A stretch of 64,000 bases of DNA from JAVVHE01 sp038238915. GTDB lineage: Bacteria > Pseudomonadota > Alphaproteobacteria > Sphingomonadales > Sphingomonadaceae. The DNA lies in contig JBBSFH010000006.1 of assembly GCA_038238915.1 (NCBI GenBank), positions 1 through 64,000 of the forward strand, given 5' to 3'. Positions within the stretch are counted from its first letter, which is position 1; every line of letters begins with the position of its first letter. Below the pieces are notes generated by a model. It had not been told where the DNA came from. It ran no database searches and worked only from the letters and a program-made list of their open reading frames with translations. Shown in pieces: positions 33,989-43,815 of the stretch. A program made the position numbers and the translations under genes.

Positions 33989-35743
33989 ATGAGCGAACTC
34001 GTCACCTTCAACCCCGCGCGTGCGGCCACCGTATTGCCGAGCGGCGCGGCCTCGACGCTGAGACGTCTTGGCATCCCCGAGCCATCGATCCTGCGCGAAC
34101 CCGCCGTTCGCCGCGCGCTCCCGCTCGTACTCGGCCTTGCGCTCCTCGCGGCGCTCGTAGCGGGCGTGCTCGCACTGCGCACCCCGGCGCGCTCGACGCT
34201 GTTCCCGGGCTTGGGCGATGCGGACAAGGCCGCGGTCGTCGATGCGCTGAAAACACAGGGCTTCGACGTCCACGTCGATCCCGATACCGGAGGGGTCGAG
34301 GTTCCCGCCGACGCACTCTACCGCGCGCGCATGGCGCTCGCGGCTGCGGGCCTGCCCAAGGCGGTGCCCGGCGGCTACGATCTTCTTGCCAACATGCCGC
34401 TCGGTGCCAGCCGCGCGCTCGAACGCGCCCGGCTGAAGCAGGCGGACGAAGGCGAACTCGCGCGCGCGATCGAGGGCGTTGGCGGGGTCCAGTCCGCGCA
34501 CGTCATGCTCGCACTGCCCGATCCCTCACCGTTCGTGCGCGATACGGCTGCGCCCAGCGCCTCGGTATTCGTGACGCTCTCGCCCGGCCGCGCACTCGGC
34601 GAAGCGCAGGTGCGCGCGATCCAGCATCTGGTTGCTTCCTCGGTTCCGGGACTGCCGCCCGAGCGCGTGAGTGTCGTCGATGGCGCGGGCACGCTGCTTT
34701 CGGCGGAAGCCGACGAGGGCGATCTCGGCCCGTCGTCGAGGCAGCTCGCCTATCAGACGCGGCTGGAGCGCACCTACCGCGAGCGGATCGCAGCGCTGCT
34801 TGGCCCGGTGCTCGGCGCGGGCAATTTTTCCGCACAGGTCCATGCCGACCTCGATTTCACCGAACAACAGGCGACGACCGAGACCTTCACGCCGGGCAAC
34901 AGCGCGGTCCGCAGCGAGGCGACGTCCGCACGCGCGGACGCCTCCGCACCCGCACGCGGTATCCCCGGCGCGGTCAGCAATATCGCGCCGCCCGCTCCCA
35001 CCGTCGGCACAGCGCCGCCCGCGAGCACTCCCGCCGCCAATGGCGCACCGCCAGGCGCGGCGACGGCGGCGACCGCGACCCCGCAATCGACCGAAACGAG
35101 CAGCACGCGCAACTACGAGGTCGGCAAATCGGTCGCGGTCACGCGCGCGCCGGTCGGAAATGTCCGACGGCTCGCGGTCGCTGTCGTGATCCGCGACGCT
35201 CCTGGCGTGGGCGGCGCGCGCGCGCCCGATCTCCAGACGCTGCAGGCGCTCGTCGTAGCCGCCGTCGGGCTGCAGGTGGCGCGCGGCGACGTGGTCAGCG
35301 TCGTCCGGCAGCCGTTCGCGGTGCCGTCCGTCGAGCCCGATCTGCCGCTCTGGCGATCGGTGGCGCACGGACATGGGGGGCATCTGGTCTGGCTGGTCGC
35401 GGTGATCGCGGCCGCGCTGCTGATCCGCCCGTTGCTGCGCCGCGCGCCCGCGGCGGTGCCCGCGCTCTCCGCACCCGCGCCAGAGACCAATCCCGCGCCG
35501 CCTTCTCCGAGGGCCATCGAAGGTGCGGGTGCCAACGCCGACACTGCGCTCGCACCCGACGAAGCGTTGCAGGCCGAGATCGATCGCCACCGCCCGCGCA
35601 CGCCCAGCGCTGCGGAGATTCTCTCGACCGCGAACAGCTACGACGACAAGGTCGCCGCGATCCGCCTGTTCGTCACCGAGGATCCCGCGCGCGCGACCTC
35701 GGTGTTCAAGCAGATGCTCGCGCGCAAGGCCGAGGCCGCCTGA
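33989..35743 (+). CDS. fliF: Flagellar MS-ring protein FliF
   Basis: A 584-residue protein whose multimer forms the membrane ring base of the flagellum. It has an N-terminal membrane helix (LVLGLALLAALVAGVLAL), ring-building domains with LFPGLGDADKAAVVDAL and SAHVMLALPDPSPFVRD, and an extended Pro/Ala-rich periplasmic loop (about 320-370). A second membrane helix (VWLVAVIAAALLIRPLL) precedes the cytoplasmic tail that binds FliG. The stop overlaps the fliG ATG by one base. Confidence 0.96.
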   Translation: MSELVTFNPARAATVLPSGAASTLRRLGIPEPSILREPAVRRALPLVLGLALLAALVAGVLALRTPARSTLFPGLGDADKAAVVDALKTQGFDVHVDPDTGGVEVPADALYRARMALAAAGLPKAVPGGYDLLANMPLGASRALERARLKQADEGELARAIEGVGGVQSAHVMLALPDPSPFVRDTAAPSASVFVTLSPGRALGEAQVRAIQHLVASSVPGLPPERVSVVDGAGTLLSAEADEGDLGPSSRQLAYQTRLERTYRERIAALLGPVLGAGNFSAQVHADLDFTEQQATTETFTPGNSAVRSEATSARADASAPARGIPGAVSNIAPPAPTVGTAPPASTPAANGAPPGAATAATATPQSTETSSTRNYEVGKSVAVTRAPVGNVRRLAVAVVIRDAPGVGGARAPDLQTLQALVVAAVGLQVARGDVVSVVRQPFAVPSVEPDLPLWRSVAHGHGGHLVWLVAVIAAALLIRPLLRRAPAAVPALSAPAPETNPAPPSPRAIEGAGANADTALAPDEALQAEIDRHRPRTPSAAEILSTANSYDDKVAAIRLFVTEDPARATSVFKQMLARKAEAA

Positions 35744-36835
35744 TGGCGAGCAGACCTGCACCCGCGGCCGCCCCACAGCCGGTCGCGTCCCCACCCCCGG
35801 CGTTGGGACCGACTGCGACCACCGGACCCGTGATCGAAGCCGTCAAGCTGACGGGGCCGCAGAAATGCGCGATCCTGATGCTGCTCGTCGGCGAGGAACA
35901 GGCGGCCGACGTGCTGCGCAATCTCACCCCGCGCGACGTGCAATCGCTTGGCCAAGGCGATGTTCTCGGTTGCCGACGTGAGCCAGGAAACCGTCGGTGG
36001 GGTGCTCGACGAGTTCATCACCCACGCACGCGCGCTGACGGGCGTCGGCCTCGGCGCGGACGCCTTCGTCCGCACCGTCTTCACCCGTGCACTTGGCGAG
36101 GACCGCGCGGCCGCGGTGCTCGCGCGCATCACGTCAAACGAAAGCAACCAGGGCATCGAGGTACTGCAATGGATGGACGCGCGCGCGATCGCCGAACTGG
36201 TGGCGGCCGAGCATCCGCAGATCATCGCCGCGGTGCTCGGCTTCCTCAGCCCCGAGCTCGCTGGCGAAGTCCTCGAACATCTGCCTGAGGCGCGACAGTC
36301 GGACGTCATCCTGCGCGTCGCGCTGCTCGAATCAATCCCGCCCGATGCGATCGCCGAACTCGAACGCGTGCTGCAGCAACAGTTCAGCGCCAATCATTCG
36401 CTGCGCACATCGATGGTTGGCGGTGTGCTCGTCGCCGCGAAGATCATGAACTTCACGCGCTCGACCACCGAGCAGCGCGTGATCCGCGCGCTGCTCGAGG
36501 AGGATGAGGAGATCGGCCAGGCGATCCAGGCGAACATGCTCACCTTCGAACATCTGCACGGCGTTGACGATCGTTCGCTGCAGACGCTGATGCGCTCGAT
36601 CGAGGGCGATGTCCTCGTCATCGCGCTCAAGGGCGCGGACGAGCGGCTGCGCGCGAAGATGCTCGCGGGGATGACCGCGCGTGCGGCGCAGACGATCGTG
36701 AGCGAGATGGAATCGCTTGGCCCCGTCCGCTTGTCGGACGTGCAGGAGGCGCAGAAGCAGGTGCTGAGCAAGGCGCGCGCGCTCGCCGACGCGGGGACGA
36801 TCGTGCTCGCGGTGCGCGGCGACGATTTCGTATGA
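35743..36835 (+). pseudogene. fliG: Flagellar motor switch protein FliG, frameshifted
   Basis: FliG links the MS ring to the C ring and generates torque with the stators. Here the gene is split. The first frame from ATG 35743 gives the N-terminal part up to LTPRDVQSLG. The next stretch, AMFSVADVSQETVGGVLDEF, is in the +1 frame, which stays open to 36835. Removing one C at 35952-35953 restores SLGKAMFSVADVS and a full 363-residue FliG with the middle-domain EHPQ motif and normal C-terminal domain. As written, only a product from the internal TTG at 35948 (295 residues, lacking most of the FliF-binding domain) or a +1 slip would make the rest. Mutation and sequencing error are both possible. 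Confidence 0.85.
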
Positions 36836-37782
36836 TACCACCGCAGCCAGCTGCCCCGCCCGCCGGGCGCGCCTCGCCAGCACCTGGTCTCGCCGCGTTG
36901 CTGGCGGGGCGCGAGCACAACTTCATCGTCACCGCCGCGTTGCGCCCGGCTGCTCCCGGCTTCGCGGCGCACGCAGTACGCGACCGTGGCGCGACACGGG
37001 ACGCGCGCTTCACCACCGGGGTTGTTCCCACCGAACCGGCCCGCGACGGGGACCGCGAGCCGTGCGATGCCGCGGCCGATGGTGCCTCGGGGCCGGACCC
37101 CGGAGATGGGCAGGTGGAAAGCCCCGGCACCCATCCGCCACACGCTACGGTCAACGAGATCGAACACGCGCGCGCCATCGATGCCGCGCGTGCCGACGGG
37201 TTCGCGGCGGGCCGCGAACATGGTGCGCGCGAGGCGGAGGCAACGCTCGGCGCGTCACTCGCCGAACTTGCAGTGCTCGCCGATGGCCTCGCGGCGGCGC
37301 GCGCATTCGATCCGGCCGAGCTTGCCGCCGATCTGGCACTGACCGTCCGCGCGCTGCTCGCGGACGTACTCGGGATCGATGCTGCACTGGTGCCGATCGA
37401 CGCTGGTGCCAGCGATCCGGCGATCACCCGCGACGCGATCGGTCTCGAGCACCGCGCGCGCGCCGCGCTCGAGGCGCTTGGCGAACGCATGGGCACCGCT
37501 GTGCTGTGGCTGGCGCCCGCCGACGCGGCGATGCTCCGCGAGACGCTCGCGCGGCCGGGCGTCGAGATCGTCCCCGATCCGACGCTCGCGCGCGGGGCGC
37601 TGCGCGTGACCACGCGCCACTCGCGCATCGACGACAGCCTCGCCGATCGTCTCGCCCGCTTCGCGCCCTCGCTCGACGAACGCGCAGCATCGCTTGCCGT
37701 CATACCGTCCAGCATCGATGTCGGCCCGACCACGAGGGCTTCTGCACTGCCGCTCGCGCGTGCCGCAGGCGGTATGCGATGA
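36832..37782 (+). CDS. fliH: FliH-like flagellar assembly protein
   Basis: A 316-residue protein at the fliH position. A disordered Pro/Ala/Asp-rich N-terminus (about 1-105) is followed by a helical Ala/Glu-rich segment (ARAIDAARADGFAAGREHGAREAEATLG), and the C-terminal half resembles V-type stator E subunits (VEIVPDPTLARGALRVTTRHSRID). FliH regulates the FliI ATPase and docks it to the export gate. The start overlaps the fliG stop and the stop overlaps the fliI start (ATGA both times). Confidence 0.85.
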   Translation: MIPPQPAAPPAGRASPAPGLAALLAGREHNFIVTAALRPAAPGFAAHAVRDRGATRDARFTTGVVPTEPARDGDREPCDAAADGASGPDPGDGQVESPGTHPPHATVNEIEHARAIDAARADGFAAGREHGAREAEATLGASLAELAVLADGLAAARAFDPAELAADLALTVRALLADVLGIDAALVPIDAGASDPAITRDAIGLEHRARAALEALGERMGTAVLWLAPADAAMLRETLARPGVEIVPDPTLARGALRVTTRHSRIDDSLADRLARFAPSLDERAASLAVIPSSIDVGPTTRASALPLARAAGGMR

Positions 37783-39173
37783 CCGGCATCGCGCCCGCGC
37801 CCACCGTGTACCCCACACCGTCGTGCGCGGTCCCCCGCGCCAGCGCCGCCGCGCTGCTCGCGCGAATGATCCCTGAGCTCGCGACAACCCCGGGCGATTT
37901 CACCCCGCGCGTTGGCGGGACGCTGATCGGCTACGACGGGCTGATGCTCGAAACGACCGGACTCGACGTCCCCGTCGGCACGGTCTGCAAGGTCAAGACC
38001 GCGCGCGGGGACAGTATCGACGCCGAAGTCGTCGGCTTCCGCGAGGATCGGGTGCTGATGATGAGCTACGCCGATTCTACCGATCTCAAACCCGGCGCAC
38101 GCGTTCTGCCCTCGGCTGGCGGCGCGCTTGTGCGCGTCGGCCATGCGCTCACCGGCCGCGTCATCGACGGGGTTGGTCAGCCATTGGACGGCTTGGGCCC
38201 GATCATTGCCGATCGCCTCGTTCCGCTCGGCGGACCCTCCAACCCGCCCCCGCTCGACCGTGCGCCGGTGCGCACCGCGATCGCGACCGGGGTGCGCGCG
38301 ATCGATGCGATCGCCACGCTGGGACGCGGACAGCGCATGGGGCTGATCGCGGGGAGCGGGGTGGGCAAATCGGTGCTGCTCGGCATGATCTCGCGTGCGG
38401 CGCAGGCGGACCGCGTCGTCGTCGCGCTGATCGGCGAGCGCGGACGCGAGGTCGCCGATTTCCTGGAAACCAAGCTCCCGCCCGAAGGCCGCGCGCGAGC
38501 GATCGTGGTCGCGGTGCCCGCAAGCCATCCACCCGTGCTGCGCATCCGGGGCGCAATGCGCGCGAACGCGATCGCCGAGCATTTCAGAGACCAGGGCGAG
38601 CATGTGCTGCTGCTGTTCGACAGCCTCACGCGCGTGGCGCATGCGCAGCGCGAGGTGGGATTGGCACTCGGCGAGCCCGCATCGGCGCGTGGCTATCCTC
38701 CGTCCGCGATCGCGCTGATCGGCCGGATCGTCGAGCGCGCGGGCGCCAGCCGCGCATCGGGAGGCGCGATCAGCGCGCTCTACACCGTGCTCGCCGACGG
38801 GGACGATGGCGCGGACCCGATCGTCGATGCCGCGCGCGCGATCCTCGATGGACATATCGTGCTCGACCGGGCGCTCGCCGAGCGGGGCCATTATCCCGCC
38901 ATCAACCCCGCGCGCTCGCTCAGCCGCTGCATGGCCGATATCGCCACGCCCGCGCACCGCGTCGCCGCTCGCCTGCTGCGCCGCCATTTCGCGCTCGCCG
39001 AGGAAAACCGCGATCTGCTGGCGATGGGGGCTTACAAGCCGGGACAAGACGCCGAGCTCGACACGGCGATGGCGCGCGCGCCCGACGTGGCCGCCTTCCT
39101 CGCGCAGGACGAGGACGAGGCCGCATCCTCGACCGAAAGCATCGCCCGCCTGATTGCGGAATTCGGCGCGTGA
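37779..39173 (+). CDS. fliI: Flagellum-specific export ATPase FliI
   Basis: A 464-residue ATPase that unfolds and feeds export substrates to the flagellar type III gate. It has Walker A GLIAGSGVGKSVLLG near residues 185-199, then GERGREVADFLE, Walker B LLLFDSLTRVAHAQREVGL and the GGAISALYTVLADGDD loop. The fold is that of the F1 beta subunit. ATG 37779 gives a normal length; the frame is open upstream but overlaps fliH. Confidence 0.97.
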   Translation: MTGIAPAPTVYPTPSCAVPRASAAALLARMIPELATTPGDFTPRVGGTLIGYDGLMLETTGLDVPVGTVCKVKTARGDSIDAEVVGFREDRVLMMSYADSTDLKPGARVLPSAGGALVRVGHALTGRVIDGVGQPLDGLGPIIADRLVPLGGPSNPPPLDRAPVRTAIATGVRAIDAIATLGRGQRMGLIAGSGVGKSVLLGMISRAAQADRVVVALIGERGREVADFLETKLPPEGRARAIVVAVPASHPPVLRIRGAMRANAIAEHFRDQGEHVLLLFDSLTRVAHAQREVGLALGEPASARGYPPSAIALIGRIVERAGASRASGGAISALYTVLADGDDGADPIVDAARAILDGHIVLDRALAERGHYPAINPARSLSRCMADIATPAHRVAARLLRRHFALAEENRDLLAMGAYKPGQDAELDTAMARAPDVAAFLAQDEDEAASSTESIARLIAEFGA

Positions 39174-39712
39174 GCAACCGTCTCGCACGGCTTGCAAGGC
39201 TGCGCGCGATCGATGCGCATGCGGCCGCCCGTGTGGCGCGAGGCCTGGCCGAGCAGGCGACCCGCGCCGCCGAGGCGCTCGCGCGGGTGGACGCGCTGCT
39301 CGCCGCGCGTTCGTGCGCCGTGCAGGGCGCGGAGGGACGCGCCGCGCCCAACACCCCGGGCTGCGATCTCGCTGCGGGGGCACGGTTGCGCGCGGCGCTA
39401 CGGGTCGCGCGCAGTGCCGCCATCTCGCACGCGCGGATGGCGGGGCGTCAGGCTGCCGACGCAGAACTCGCCAGACGTTTGACGCATTCACGCCGGGACA
39501 GGGTCGAAGCTGCGCTGCAAAGGGACGCCGCAGCCGCACACGCACACGCAGAACGTCGCCTGGCAGAGGAGATGCCGGTTTGGCACGGAGCTTGCTTCGC
39601 GGAGACGCAAAGTCTGCTGGAGACCATCCTCGGTGATCACGCTCGCGGTCCACCGCCTGATCGCGACTGCCGCATCGGCGGACCGGGCGCGCGCATCGAT
39701 GCCGGGACATGA
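39170..39712 (+). CDS. Probable FliJ-like export chaperone
   Basis: A 180-residue, strongly helical and Ala/Arg-rich protein (LARLARLRAIDAHAAARVARG at the start). It lies exactly where fliJ is expected, between fliI and fliK. FliJ forms a coiled coil in the FliI ring. Sequence similarity is weak, so the call is from position and composition. The GTG start overlaps the fliI stop (GTGA). The last 30 residues lie in the region where fliK may begin and may be less conserved. Confidence 0.6.
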   Translation: MSNRLARLARLRAIDAHAAARVARGLAEQATRAAEALARVDALLAARSCAVQGAEGRAAPNTPGCDLAAGARLRAALRVARSAAISHARMAGRQAADAELARRLTHSRRDRVEAALQRDAAAAHAHAERRLAEEMPVWHGACFAETQSLLETILGDHARGPPPDRDCRIGGPGARIDAGT

Positions 39713-41891
39713 AGCGCCGAGCGGCTTTGCGGCTCTGCTCGGCGGGCCGCTTGCTGGCGAGCCGAAGCTGCTGGCGTCGCGAGTTTTTCTGCACGTCCAG
39801 CCGGGGGCCGGACCAGGATTACCAACGGCAACCTTGCCGCATCCGCGCTCGACAACCGATACCGCGCTTCTTCCCCCATCCAACCTGCCAGGTATTGGGG
39901 AGCTGTTGCCTTCCGCATCTACGTCGCCGCGTCCGAAGACGTTCTCCGCGGATCCGCCCGTCGTTCCGCAAACCGCGCCGGAGGTGACCCCTTTGCCACG
40001 GCGCACTCCCCTGCTGCGGCCAGCGACCGCCGAACCGTATGCCACTAACTCCGCACACGCGCGCACACAGCTCTCGGGGCTTTCTGCCGCCGCAACCGAG
40101 CCGCCCGCCTCGCGCGCGCCCTTGCCGAACCGCCGGGCGGGCGCGCGCCGGGCCGTCCACATGCAAGCGGGATCGACGAAGCGACCATCCGCGATCGCGC
40201 CGCGCCTCGCCGGAAACGAAACCGCTACAGGCATCCGGTTCGCCACGCCCACTACGCCCTCCGCCCCTATCACCGTCATCGCGCCCGTCTCAATGTCGGT
40301 ATCTGCAGCACGCCCCGCTTATTCGATGGACGCAAGGCACGTAACCGGCGCCGCTGAAGCTGGCTTCACCGACCGCGACAAGCCGTTGTCCGCCATCTCG
40401 GCCCCGAATGTCGCCCCGTCTAAGCCGGGCATGTCTTTGTCTTCCGTCTCCATGCCGCGTCGTGAAATCCGCACCAGAGACACGATTGTCGGCGAGCCCG
40501 CCGGTCGCACTGCGTCACCAGTCGGCGCGCCCGCCCGGGCGGACCCTTTCGCCCTCGGTCCCGCGCCTGCCGCGCAGAGTGGGCTCCGCGTCGCCGCGAC
40601 GTCCACGGCACAAACGCCCGGATCCCTGGCGCGGATCGGGGACACCACGACGCGGATTGATACCTCGCAACCAGTATTGGCATTCGCGCCTCTACCTGAC
40701 CCCGCACCCGCGACCCGGAATCAGCCCAGCCAGCCACCGAGCGCGGTACCTGCGCCGCCGCTGACCTCCTCGATCATCACCGTCCTCCCGAACGCGCCCG
40801 CTCCCGCCACCATTCGTACAAGCTCGGCGCCGGCATCCAGCACCAACGCTTTGGAGGCGTTCAACACGGTGGCAAATGCGCCGCACGCCGCCGCGTCAGC
40901 TCGCCCGACGACCGGAACATCGCGCGTGAGCGGATCGCTCGCCGCAGAGAAGGTGCCCGCCACGCCGACGACCGACGCGCAGACGCGAGAGGAACATACA
41001 ACCCGGTTCCCAAGCCCTGGCAGCCAAGCAATCCCGGCCGTGGCATACGCCAACACAAGCCCGTCCGCGCCCGACGCAATCATCGCGGGACAACCCAAAC
41101 GGGATGGCTTGCGCGCAACCTCGCTTGCGGAGCAGCACGCCGGAGCCCCAGTTCAGGCCCCCGGATCGATCCCGGTGGTGTCCACGCATCCGCTGACCGA
41201 GGTAATTGCTCGCCACAGCACTGCAGTCCATCCGGTCGCCCCACACCAGTCCAGCGTCGATGCAGACCGGACAGACACTGACGTTTCCAAGTCCATCCAA
41301 ACCGCCCTCTCGGCCGACAAGCCGCTTCCCACCCACGCTGCTGCGCAAGCAGCATCCGGCGCGCCCGCGCCGGTTACGCTTGCTCCCGCTCCCGCTGCAA
41401 CGCCCGCCGCAGCAACGATCACAACCGTGTCGCTCGAAGATGCACCCGCGCGCTGGGTTCCGGTGCTCGCGCGCGATCTCGCCGCGCTCGGTGCCGATGC
41501 GCCGCGCCCGGCGCGGCTGCGATTGCGCCCCGACGCGCTCGGCATGCTCGATGTCGCGCTCGAGTTGCGCGGCGCACGCGTTCACGTCGCGCTCGTGGCG
41601 AACAGTGTGGACGCCCACCGACTGCTAGCCGCAGCATCGGACGACTTGGGGCAAGCGTTGCAGACTGCCGGGCTCCAGCTCGATGGAGTGAGCGTGGCAC
41701 TCGGCCAGCACCACGATCCACAGCATAGTCCACAGCGCAGCTCGCAGGATCACGCGCCCACTTCCTCTCGCGCGGCACCGCCGGGGGGTGACGCCGCAGA
41801 TCGCAGCAGCGCGGACCGAGCCGTCGATCCCGCGCGCTCTGCCCTGCGACGTGCGGGCGAACATCGAGGAAGCGTGAATGTCTACGCCTGA
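39699..41891 (+). CDS. fliK: Flagellar hook-length control protein FliK
   Basis: A protein of about 730 residues that measures hook length and switches export to filament substrates. Most of it is disordered and rich in Pro, Ala, Ser and Thr, as expected of the ruler. The C-terminal domain (about 595-680) carries the family pattern RLRLRPDALGMLDVALELRGARVHVALV. ATG 39699 overlaps fliJ by 14 bases; an in-frame GTG at 39633 would add 22 residues and overlap it by 80. The stop overlaps fliL by 14 bases. Confidence 0.85.
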   Translation: MPGHEAPSGFAALLGGPLAGEPKLLASRVFLHVQPGAGPGLPTATLPHPRSTTDTALLPPSNLPGIGELLPSASTSPRPKTFSADPPVVPQTAPEVTPLPRRTPLLRPATAEPYATNSAHARTQLSGLSAAATEPPASRAPLPNRRAGARRAVHMQAGSTKRPSAIAPRLAGNETATGIRFATPTTPSAPITVIAPVSMSVSAARPAYSMDARHVTGAAEAGFTDRDKPLSAISAPNVAPSKPGMSLSSVSMPRREIRTRDTIVGEPAGRTASPVGAPARADPFALGPAPAAQSGLRVAATSTAQTPGSLARIGDTTTRIDTSQPVLAFAPLPDPAPATRNQPSQPPSAVPAPPLTSSIITVLPNAPAPATIRTSSAPASSTNALEAFNTVANAPHAAASARPTTGTSRVSGSLAAEKVPATPTTDAQTREEHTTRFPSPGSQAIPAVAYANTSPSAPDAIIAGQPKRDGLRATSLAEQHAGAPVQAPGSIPVVSTHPLTEVIARHSTAVHPVAPHQSSVDADRTDTDVSKSIQTALSADKPLPTHAAAQAASGAPAPVTLAPAPAATPAAATITTVSLEDAPARWVPVLARDLAALGADAPRPARLRLRPDALGMLDVALELRGARVHVALVANSVDAHRLLAAASDDLGQALQTAGLQLDGVSVALGQHHDPQHSPQRSSQDHAPTSSRAAPPGGDAADRSSADRAVDPARSALRRAGEHRGSVNVYA

Positions 41892-42438
41892 CCTGGAAGC
41901 CAGGGGCATCACCGAAGCCGCCGAAGCTGTGCCCGCAGCGCGATCGAAGCGTGGCGGCATCAAGCGCGTCGCAATCGGCGTGCTGGTGCTCGGCCTGCTG
42001 GGCTGCGGCGGCTACGCGTGGTTCGCCGGGCTGCTCCCGTTCGCATCCCACGCTGCGCCGCAGGGGCCACCACAGCCCGCGCTCGCGCTCACACCCGATT
42101 CCACTCCCGCGCGCCCGCACTACAAGCCCAGCTATCTCGGCATCGAAGGCGCGTTCACCACCAATCTCCAGGGCAGCCCGCGCTTCGTCCAGGTGGAGAT
42201 CGGCGTCGCCACCAACTATGATCCGATCGTGCTCGCGCATGTGAGCACGCACCAGATTCCGATCCGATCGGCGGTGCTGGCGATCCTCGCCGAGCAGACC
42301 GAGGCCGCGATGACGAGCACGGCCGGACGCAATGCGCTCCAGCTCCGGCTCCGCGGCGCGATCAACCGCGTGCTCATGGAAAAGGAAGGCTTCGGCGGAA
42401 TCTCGGACGTCTATCTCACCAGCATGGTGATCCAGTGA
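41878..42438 (+). CDS. fliL: Flagellar basal body-associated protein FliL
   Basis: A 186-residue single-pass protein that surrounds stator units. It has a short cytoplasmic N-terminus, a membrane helix (RVAIGVLVLGLLGCGGYAWF), a Pro-rich linker and a periplasmic stomatin-like domain ending in VLMEKEGFGGISDVYLTSMVIQ, typical of FliL C-termini. The fliM GTG overlaps its stop (GTGA). Confidence 0.92.
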   Translation: MSTPDLEARGITEAAEAVPAARSKRGGIKRVAIGVLVLGLLGCGGYAWFAGLLPFASHAAPQGPPQPALALTPDSTPARPHYKPSYLGIEGAFTTNLQGSPRFVQVEIGVATNYDPIVLAHVSTHQIPIRSAVLAILAEQTEAAMTSTAGRNALQLRLRGAINRVLMEKEGFGGISDVYLTSMVIQ

Positions 42439-43439
42439 GTGTCGCGCTCAGCGATGCCGAGGTCGATGCGCTGCTCGCCTCTCGCCCGGCGGGCGGCGCG
42501 CTCGCGCCCGCCAAGGCCACGCGCGCGCACGTGTTCGGCGCCGCCGCTCCGCAGCTCGGCGGCGAACTCGGCGCGCTCGGGCTTCTGCACGAACGCTTCG
42601 CGCGTTCGCTGCGGCGCGCATTCCTGCCGCTGCTGCGCTACCAACCCAAGGTCGTCCTCGGCCGGATCGAGAGCCGTGCGTATGATGATTACGTCGCGGG
42701 GCAGCAGGGCCGCCTCGTCTGCTTCAACATCGTGCGTGCCGAGCCTTTGCGCGGCAATCTGCTGATCGCGATCCCGCCCGCGCTGGTCTCGGCGCTTGTT
42801 GACGGGTTTTTCGGCGGCAAGGCGCGTCCGGCAGCTCGCGGCCAGAGCGAGTTCACCCCAACCGAGGAGCGCGTGATCCAGCGCCTGCTCGAAGGCATGT
42901 GCGCGGGCCTCGCGCGCGCATGGGAGGATATCGCGCCGCTACGCTTTGCGTATGTGGGTACCGAATCGAACCCGCAGCTCGCGATGTTCCTCGAAACCGA
43001 CGATGCGGTGCTGCTTTGCCCGTTCACGGTCGAACTCGAAGGTTCGGACGACCAGGCGACGATCGACATTCTCTATCCCGTCCAAATGCTCAAGCCCGTG
43101 CTACCCGCGCTGCGCTCGAAAGTGCAGGCCGAGCGGACCGAGGGCAGCGCTGATTGGCGGCAACGTCTAGCAGACGCGTTGCTCGACGTGCCGGTGCCGC
43201 TGCGTGCAGTGCTCGCCGAGCCGTCCGCCGCGCTCGGCCAGCTCGTCCGGCTCGCGCCCGGCGATACGCTTTCAATCCAGGTCGGCAACGAGGTGCGACT
43301 GCTTGCGGGGCGCACCGTGATCGGCATCGGCGCACTCGGCGAGGCGCACAGCATGTCTGCGGTACGGCTGACCCACCGTGTCGGTCTCGCGCACGGGCAC
43401 CCCGCAGTGTGCGCCCCGCCCAAGACGGCTGCGGCATGA
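42435..43439 (+). CDS. fliM: Flagellar motor switch protein FliM
   Basis: A 334-residue C-ring protein that receives CheY-P and sets rotation direction. It begins ALSDAEVDALLAS, a shortened form of the usual LSQDEIDALL CheY-binding peptide. The CheC-like middle domain (about 40-230) includes the family-like YQPKVVLGRIESRAYDDYV and FTPTEERVIQRLLEGM. The C-terminal SpoA domain (about 245-320) includes LGQLVRLAPGDTLSIQVGNEV. The start is coupled to fliL. Confidence 0.92.
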   Translation: MSVALSDAEVDALLASRPAGGALAPAKATRAHVFGAAAPQLGGELGALGLLHERFARSLRRAFLPLLRYQPKVVLGRIESRAYDDYVAGQQGRLVCFNIVRAEPLRGNLLIAIPPALVSALVDGFFGGKARPAARGQSEFTPTEERVIQRLLEGMCAGLARAWEDIAPLRFAYVGTESNPQLAMFLETDDAVLLCPFTVELEGSDDQATIDILYPVQMLKPVLPALRSKVQAERTEGSADWRQRLADALLDVPVPLRAVLAEPSAALGQLVRLAPGDTLSIQVGNEVRLLAGRTVIGIGALGEAHSMSAVRLTHRVGLAHGHPAVCAPPKTAAA

Positions 43440-43488
43440 TTGCTTCTCTCACCGCGCGCCCACTTCCTCACGCCTGACGGACATCGCC

Positions 43489-43815
43489 ATGGTCAACGCC
43501 TCCCACCCCGCTGCTACCGCCGCCGACGCCGCAGAGCCGAGGACGCGCCCTCCGGGAGCGGCCAATCTCTCGTTACTCCAGGACGTCGAGGTGCGGCTGT
43601 CGGTCGAGGTCGGCGGAACCACGCTGACCATCCGGGATCTGCTCGCGCTCTCGGAGGGCAGCGTCGTCGAGCTCGATCGCTATGCGTCCGAGATGCTGGA
43701 TGTGCTGGCCAACGGTCGCCTGCTCGCCAAGGGCGAGGTCGTCACCGTGGGCGATCGCCTGGGTGTGCGCGTGCTCGAGATCGTCACGCCGGGCGAGCGG
43801 CTGCGCAGCCTGTGA
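43489..43815 (+). CDS. fliN: Flagellar motor switch protein FliN
   Basis: A 108-residue SpoA-domain protein at the base of the C ring. The signature region LSLLQDVEVRLSVEVGGTTL, then LLALSEGSVVELDRYASEML and LAKGEVVTVGDRLGVRVLEI is complete. It starts 49 bases after fliM. Its stop overlaps the fliO start (GTGA). Confidence 0.95.
   Translation: MVNASHPAATAADAAEPRTRPPGAANLSLLQDVEVRLSVEVGGTTLTIRDLLALSEGSVVELDRYASEMLDVLANGRLLAKGEVVTVGDRLGVRVLEIVTPGERLRSL

Noticed and set aside
36627..39794. Very long open frame on the minus strand across fliG-fliJ
   Set aside because: Antisense to well-conserved flagellar genes; such frames arise from high GC. The translation has no recognisable domain.
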